Part shown: in pieces, positions 4,261-7,170 of the stretch
Numbering within the stretch: position 1 is the first letter of the stretch
How the letters are laid out: the number at the start of each line of letters is the position of its first letter
NCBI GenBank assembly: GCA_002297865.1
Contig: DBKX01000176.1
Span: 1 to 7,170 of the forward strand
Origin: Lachnoclostridium sp. UBA739
GTDB taxonomy: Bacteria > Bacillota_A > Clostridia > Lachnospirales > Lachnospiraceae
DNA: 7,170 nucleotides
Direction: 5' to 3'
Position numbers and translations under genes: made by a program
The notes under the pieces: model-generated
The model's input: only the letters and a program-made list of their open reading frames with translations
Databases searched by the model: none
Told to the model about the DNA's origin: nothing

Positions 4261-5172
4261 TCATTTCTTTATTTGCTTATACAATTCCAATACTGCAATA
4301 TCTTTCTGCTTACACTCGAGCATAAAATAGCATCGTTCAACCCCAGACTTCTCCACTGCTTGCTCCATCTTTTTATAATCTTCCAGAAATACCATCTCAT
4401 GATGAGCATGTTTCTTTATGCCTTCCTTATCACTAGACAGATGCAGTTTTGGAGTACGACTTCCCCATGTATGAACTGCCGCATTCAAACTTTCTTCAAA
4501 GGTCATATCTCCTTGATTCCATTCGTAATGCTTATTATCAAAGACAACTGGAACACCTGTTAACTCATGCACTTTCAGACAATCCTCCACTCGAAAGGAT
4601 ATGTGATCATTTTCCACTACAAGATACTTTCTTGCTGCCTCACCTAACCGCCCAAAATTCTTTGCAAATACTTTTACTGCCTCCGTAGAATCTTCGTACC
4701 CATTTTTTACACCAATATGCAGTGTCATATTAGGAATCTTTTCAAGTTCCATGGCTTCCATTGTCTCTGCAAAGAAGTCTAACGTATGAATGGATTTTTC
4801 TACAACATCCTGCCTGTGGGAATTGAGGACATAATACTGGGATGGATGTTGGGAAAGCTGTAATCCTAACTGATTGGCAATTTTACCAACCATTCGAAGT
4901 TCAGTCTGTAACTCTTCAATTTTGTAATATCCTAAATCCAGCTGTGGCAAAACCTGTTCTGGCATACGATACGCCAATATACCATTGTCCTTATTATGCT
5001 TCAAAAGTTCTGCCATATCGTATAGGTTTTTTCTCGCTTTATCTAAAAGATAGTCATGACATGCCTTGCCATCATGACTATCTAAATAGGTCTTTGTTGA
5101 AGACCTGCTACATTTTAATTTTGGATATAACGTTGATACACAACAGTATCCTAGTAAAATCTCCACGGTCAT
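4261..5172 (-). CDS. uvsE: UV damage endonuclease (UVDE/UvsE family)
   Basis: About 303 residues, usual length for bacterial UVDE, a metal-dependent TIM-barrel enzyme that nicks DNA 5' of UV photoproducts and some other lesions. Numbered from ATG 5172, family marks are GYCCVST (8-14), LLKHNKDNGILAYRMP (56-71), LSQHPSQYYVLNS (106-118), LHIG (151-154), VVENDHISFRVEDC (185-198), PVVFDNKHYEWN (208-219), PKLHLSS (241-247), the H-A-H-H cluster (255-258) and MLECKQKD (284-291). The His, Glu and Asp residues that bind the metal cluster appear kept, as does the Lys-x-His pair before SS, which probably holds the modified lysine known in the family. The start is uncertain: the frame opens at TTG 5199, ATG 5172 follows AAAGGTGG almost at once, and GTG 5166 lies 7 nt from it. 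All give GYCC near the N-terminus. It follows trmO closely, so co-transcription is likely. No LexA box is seen. Confidence 0.92.
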   Translation of the reverse strand: MTVEILLGYCCVSTLYPKLKCSRSSTKTYLDSHDGKACHDYLLDKARKNLYDMAELLKHNKDNGILAYRMPEQVLPQLDLGYYKIEELQTELRMVGKIANQLGLQLSQHPSQYYVLNSHRQDVVEKSIHTLDFFAETMEAMELEKIPNMTLHIGVKNGYEDSTEAVKVFAKNFGRLGEAARKYLVVENDHISFRVEDCLKVHELTGVPVVFDNKHYEWNQGDMTFEESLNAAVHTWGSRTPKLHLSSDKEGIKKHAHHEMVFLEDYKKMEQAVEKSGVERCYFMLECKQKDIAVLELYKQIKK

Positions 5173-5228
5173 TCCACCTTTTGCTCTAATCTCAGTCAAT
5201 GCTTATTCTGTAAGATTAGTATACGCAA

Positions 5229-5909
5229 TTAGTCTTCTTTTAACCGTTCTACCTCGCATACAGAAAGTACATCATTCCTAACATAAAAACGAACATCAAA
5301 ACCAGCAAATTCTACACCGTATTTTCGTCGCGGGTCGTCGTGATATGCTGGGCGGGGATCTTGTTCTAGCACGCCAAGAATCGCCTGCTGCTTTTCTTTT
5401 GGAATTTGCGATAAAAGTTCTTCTGGGAACTCCACTTTTAAGGCATAATCCTTTACTTGTGAACCGAATCCACCTGTTGCTTCTGGGTGACAATCCGCAT
5501 AAGGAAGATAGGGCTTAATATCCAGTATTGGAGTCTGATCCATAAGATCAATTCCAGATACCGTTATGACTGGTCCCATTTTTTCATCCCATTCCACTGA
5601 CTCAAGTTTTACACAAGACAGGCCTATATGGTTTGGTCTAAATGGTGACCTGGTTGCAAATACTCCCATTCTTGTATTTCCACCTAGTCTAGGTGGCTTT
5701 ACAGAAATAGGTGCCTCTTTCTGCATATTTTCAGAAAACTGCCAAAGCAGCCATATATGAGAATAGCCATCCAGTCCACGAAAGGCATCCATGTTATGAT
5801 ATTGTGGTTCAAAATAAATTTTTCCTGTTAGCGCTTCTACTAGTCCACTTTGTCTCGGAATTCCAAATTTAGCTGGAAAGTCCGTTTGGATATATCCTAT
5901 TCTTTTCAT
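5229..5909 (-). CDS. trmO: tRNA (N6-threonylcarbamoyladenosine37-N6)-methyltransferase TrmO
   Basis: 226 residues, full length for the TrmO (TsaA/YaeB) family. TrmO uses S-adenosylmethionine to N6-methylate t6A at position 37 of certain threonine tRNAs, fine-tuning decoding in the cytoplasm. Diagnostic motifs: MKRIGYIQTDFPAKFGIPRQ at the N-terminus, the SAM-binding PPRLGGNTRMGVFATRSPFR (72-91) with PNHIGLS after it, LDIKPYLPYAD (129-139), and the C-terminal DPRPAYHDD... KYG motif (184-198). ATG 5909 is preceded by AGGGG at a suitable distance and, further upstream, by a strong promoter. The uvsE gene follows on the same strand with no terminator between, making a probable two-gene operon. Confidence 0.95.
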   Translation of the reverse strand: MKRIGYIQTDFPAKFGIPRQSGLVEALTGKIYFEPQYHNMDAFRGLDGYSHIWLLWQFSENMQKEAPISVKPPRLGGNTRMGVFATRSPFRPNHIGLSCVKLESVEWDEKMGPVITVSGIDLMDQTPILDIKPYLPYADCHPEATGGFGSQVKDYALKVEFPEELLSQIPKEKQQAILGVLEQDPRPAYHDDPRRKYGVEFAGFDVRFYVRNDVLSVCEVERLKED

Positions 5910-5941
5910 TTTGTTCCCCTAAATAATTTTGTTTTTGTACC

Positions 5942-5970
5942 ATTATAACGTGTCAATCAGGTTTTTCCAA
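5942..5970 (-). promoter_or_regulatory. Predicted promoter of trmO-uvsE
   Basis: On the minus strand, -35 TTGGAA (5965-5970), a 17-nt spacer and a perfect -10 TATAAT (5942-5947), placing the start near 5935, about 26 nt before ATG 5909. A TTGACA inside the spacer is too close to the -10 to serve. Confidence 0.7.
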
Positions 5971-5977
5971 GCTAGAA

Positions 5978-6322
5978 TTATTTTGCTTGCCGATAGGAAG
6001 AAACTAACTGTCTTCCTTCCTCTGGTAGGATGCCGAAAATTTTTTGTAATTTGATAATAATTCTTTCGTCTGGCACATGGTCTTCTAGATTGTCAAGGAT
6101 GTAACACTTTATACCTTTTTGCAGTCCTTCTTCTCTTCCAATTTCTCGTTCGTCACGTCGGATTAACTTAAGTTCCAAATCTGGACAATCTGTTTTCTGC
6201 TCGAAAGCATCTGAAAGCTTCATTTCTTTTGTATCCCAAAATGTGTCCTGACCATTATAGAATACGATGAATCTTGGTGTCGGTACCAGTATCCTCTTTG
6301 AAGAATACAAGGAAAGCAATTA
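5978..6322 (-). pseudogene. Remnant of an Rpn-family (PD-(D/E)XK nuclease/transposase-like) gene
   Basis: The frame of 113 codons opens straight after a stop (TAA 6320-6322) with TTG and no ribosome binding site. It begins in mid-domain: LYSSKRILVPTPRFIVFYNG, then MKLSDAFE and DLELKL, phrases seen in the central part of Rpn-like 'transposase/PD-(D/E)XK' proteins common in Lachnospiraceae. The N-terminal nuclease core that should precede this is missing. After LELKLI the expected LNINxGHN and Cys/Leu-rich segment is also absent, and the sequence jumps to the usual C-terminal tail (EIGREEGLQKGIKCYILDNLE... PDERIIIKLQKIFG). It is therefore a doubly deleted relic that still keeps an open frame. 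Expression is unlikely. Intact relatives are linked to DNA cleavage and recA-independent recombination. Confidence 0.75.
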
Positions 6323-6356
6323 ACTAGTGCCCATCCCACAACCAGACAGGCACCTT

Positions 6357-7170
6357 CTAACGATAATAACACCTATTACTACATTTTCCAAAAAACAGTT
6401 CTTCTCTAACCCTACGCCTATATTCCCCCCTATCTTCCGTTTCGTCCGCCAGCGCTAACGCTCTTTGCATCATCCGAATATCTGCTTCCATATACTCCGT
6501 ATGGTTTCCTCTGCCTACCAGCTTTAAATGGGTTACCCCTGCATCCTTTAACTCCTTCAGCGCACATAAACCGCAACCAGTACTCCCAGTTACATATTCC
6601 TCCGATTCGTTCTCAATCACTTCCTCATGGATCGTCTCCCCGCATCGAATCATTCCCTCACTCACTTTTCCTAACTCATAAGGGACTTTACACAGATGTG
6701 TCAACTCATCACAATGAAGAGAATTGCAAAACGCTCCCGTAAAGTGACAATATTCATTTAAAGCAAATGCCTCAAACTCCAACCCTTTTCCTTGATTCTC
6801 CTGAATACAACGTTTCATATCTTCTATGGAATTTTTGCGATGAAAGATAAATCTTTTTATGTCAAACTCCTGAAACAATTTCATCATAGGGCGGTTTACC
6901 TCTGCCGTTTCTCCACTAAGATGAATCTTACAAGGAATCTGATTTTGTCTTATATACAGAAGAAGCCCTGGATCGGATACAATAAACACATCAAATCCTG
7001 CTGAGATACACTCATTCATAATCTCTTCTATTAGTGGATACTGTTCGGGCATATAACACAAAGAGTTAAAGGTAATCTTAACCGGCACACCATAATAGTC
7101 TACCATTTGCTTTAGAATCTCCAGATCCCCTTTCGTTCCAATCTGCACATTATAAAATAGAACTTCACGC
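6357..7170 (-). CDS. Peptidase U32 family protein, 3' part (cut by window edge)
   Basis: The frame is open to the window edge (REVLFYN before the GTG at 7148), so the true start is outside and the GTG is probably not the start. Counting from that GTG, visible parts are a barrel-like section typical of U32 proteins (VKITFNSL 23-30; GFDVFIVSDPGLLLYIR 51-67; KIHLSGETAEVN 74-85; IKRFIFHRKNSIEDMK 97-112) and the conserved Cys-rich region FALNEYCHFTGAFCN (128-142) with Cys134, Cys141, Cys146 and Cys153, followed by TGCGLCALKEL (Cys192, Cys195). The Cys134-x6-Cys141 and Cys153-x38-Cys192 spacings recall the Fe-S cysteines of the UbiU/UbiV subgroup. More Cys lie near the end (256, 260). Members include collagenase-like proteases and RNA- or quinone-hydroxylation proteins, so the substrate here is open. 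No terminator is evident between it and the Rpn relic. Confidence 0.85.
   Translation of the reverse strand, partial: REVLFYNVQIGTKGDLEILKQMVDYYGVPVKITFNSLCYMPEQYPLIEEIMNECISAGFDVFIVSDPGLLLYIRQNQIPCKIHLSGETAEVNRPMMKLFQEFDIKRFIFHRKNSIEDMKRCIQENQGKGLEFEAFALNEYCHFTGAFCNSLHCDELTHLCKVPYELGKVSEGMIRCGETIHEEVIENESEEYVTGSTGCGLCALKELKDAGVTHLKLVGRGNHTEYMEADIRMMQRALALADETEDRGEYRRRVREELFFGKCSNRCYYR

Noticed and set aside
5296..5493. 65-codon minus-strand frame inside trmO
   Set aside because: Arg/Ser-rich sequence in an alternative frame of a well-conserved gene; a shadow.
5950..5960. TTGACA as the -35 of the trmO promoter
   Set aside because: It lies only 3 nt from the TATAAT; TTGGAA at 17 nt is the workable -35.

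Overview
The window looks like chromosome from a low-GC Gram-positive anaerobe, most likely a member of the Clostridia close to Lachnospiraceae. This rests on AT-rich sequence, strong AAGGAGG-type ribosome binding sites, secreted proteins built from NEAT, InlB-type and fibronectin-like domains, a decayed Rpn/PD-(D/E)XK 'transposase' relative, and an ECF sigma/zinc-finger anti-sigma pair. The lineage is inferred from protein style only. Every supported gene lies on the minus strand, so transcription runs from high to low coordinates.

Layout in direction of transcription. (1) 7170-6357: 3' part of a U32-peptidase-family protein that runs off the window. (2) 6322-5978: a shrunken Rpn-family remnant. 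(3) 5909-5229 and 5172-4261: trmO (tRNA t6A37 methyltransferase) and a UVDE-type UV damage endonuclease, apparently one operon with a good promoter at 5942-5970 and a hairpin terminator at 4213-4257. (4) 4065-2531: a three-gene operon of an ECF sigma factor, a zinc-finger anti-sigma factor whose extracytoplasmic part is a complete type I signal peptidase, and a small membrane protein. (5) 2439-1: a NEAT locus with a transcription regulator that carries a C-terminal NEAT-like domain, a secreted NEAT/InlB-repeat/Fn3 protein, and the start of a second secreted NEAT-domain protein.

The most interesting item is the regulator at 1621-2439. Its N-terminal half resembles DtxR/MntR regulators (winged helix plus dimerisation helices), but the metal-ligand positions appear to be lost. 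In place of the SH3-like domain it carries a cytoplasmic NEAT-like domain resembling those of the exported proteins next door. The intergenic region downstream holds two copies of a near-identical palindromic site (cores GTTGCATCCTATGCAAC and GTTGCACCTATGCAAC) just upstream of a promoter for the NEAT gene, plus a Fur-box-like sequence at the start of that transcript. Another palindrome sits at the regulator's own predicted transcription start. Together they suggest a self-contained NEAT-ligand (haem or similar) sensing and uptake circuit. The second notable item is the anti-sigma/signal peptidase fusion, which places a protease in the sensor position of an anti-sigma factor.
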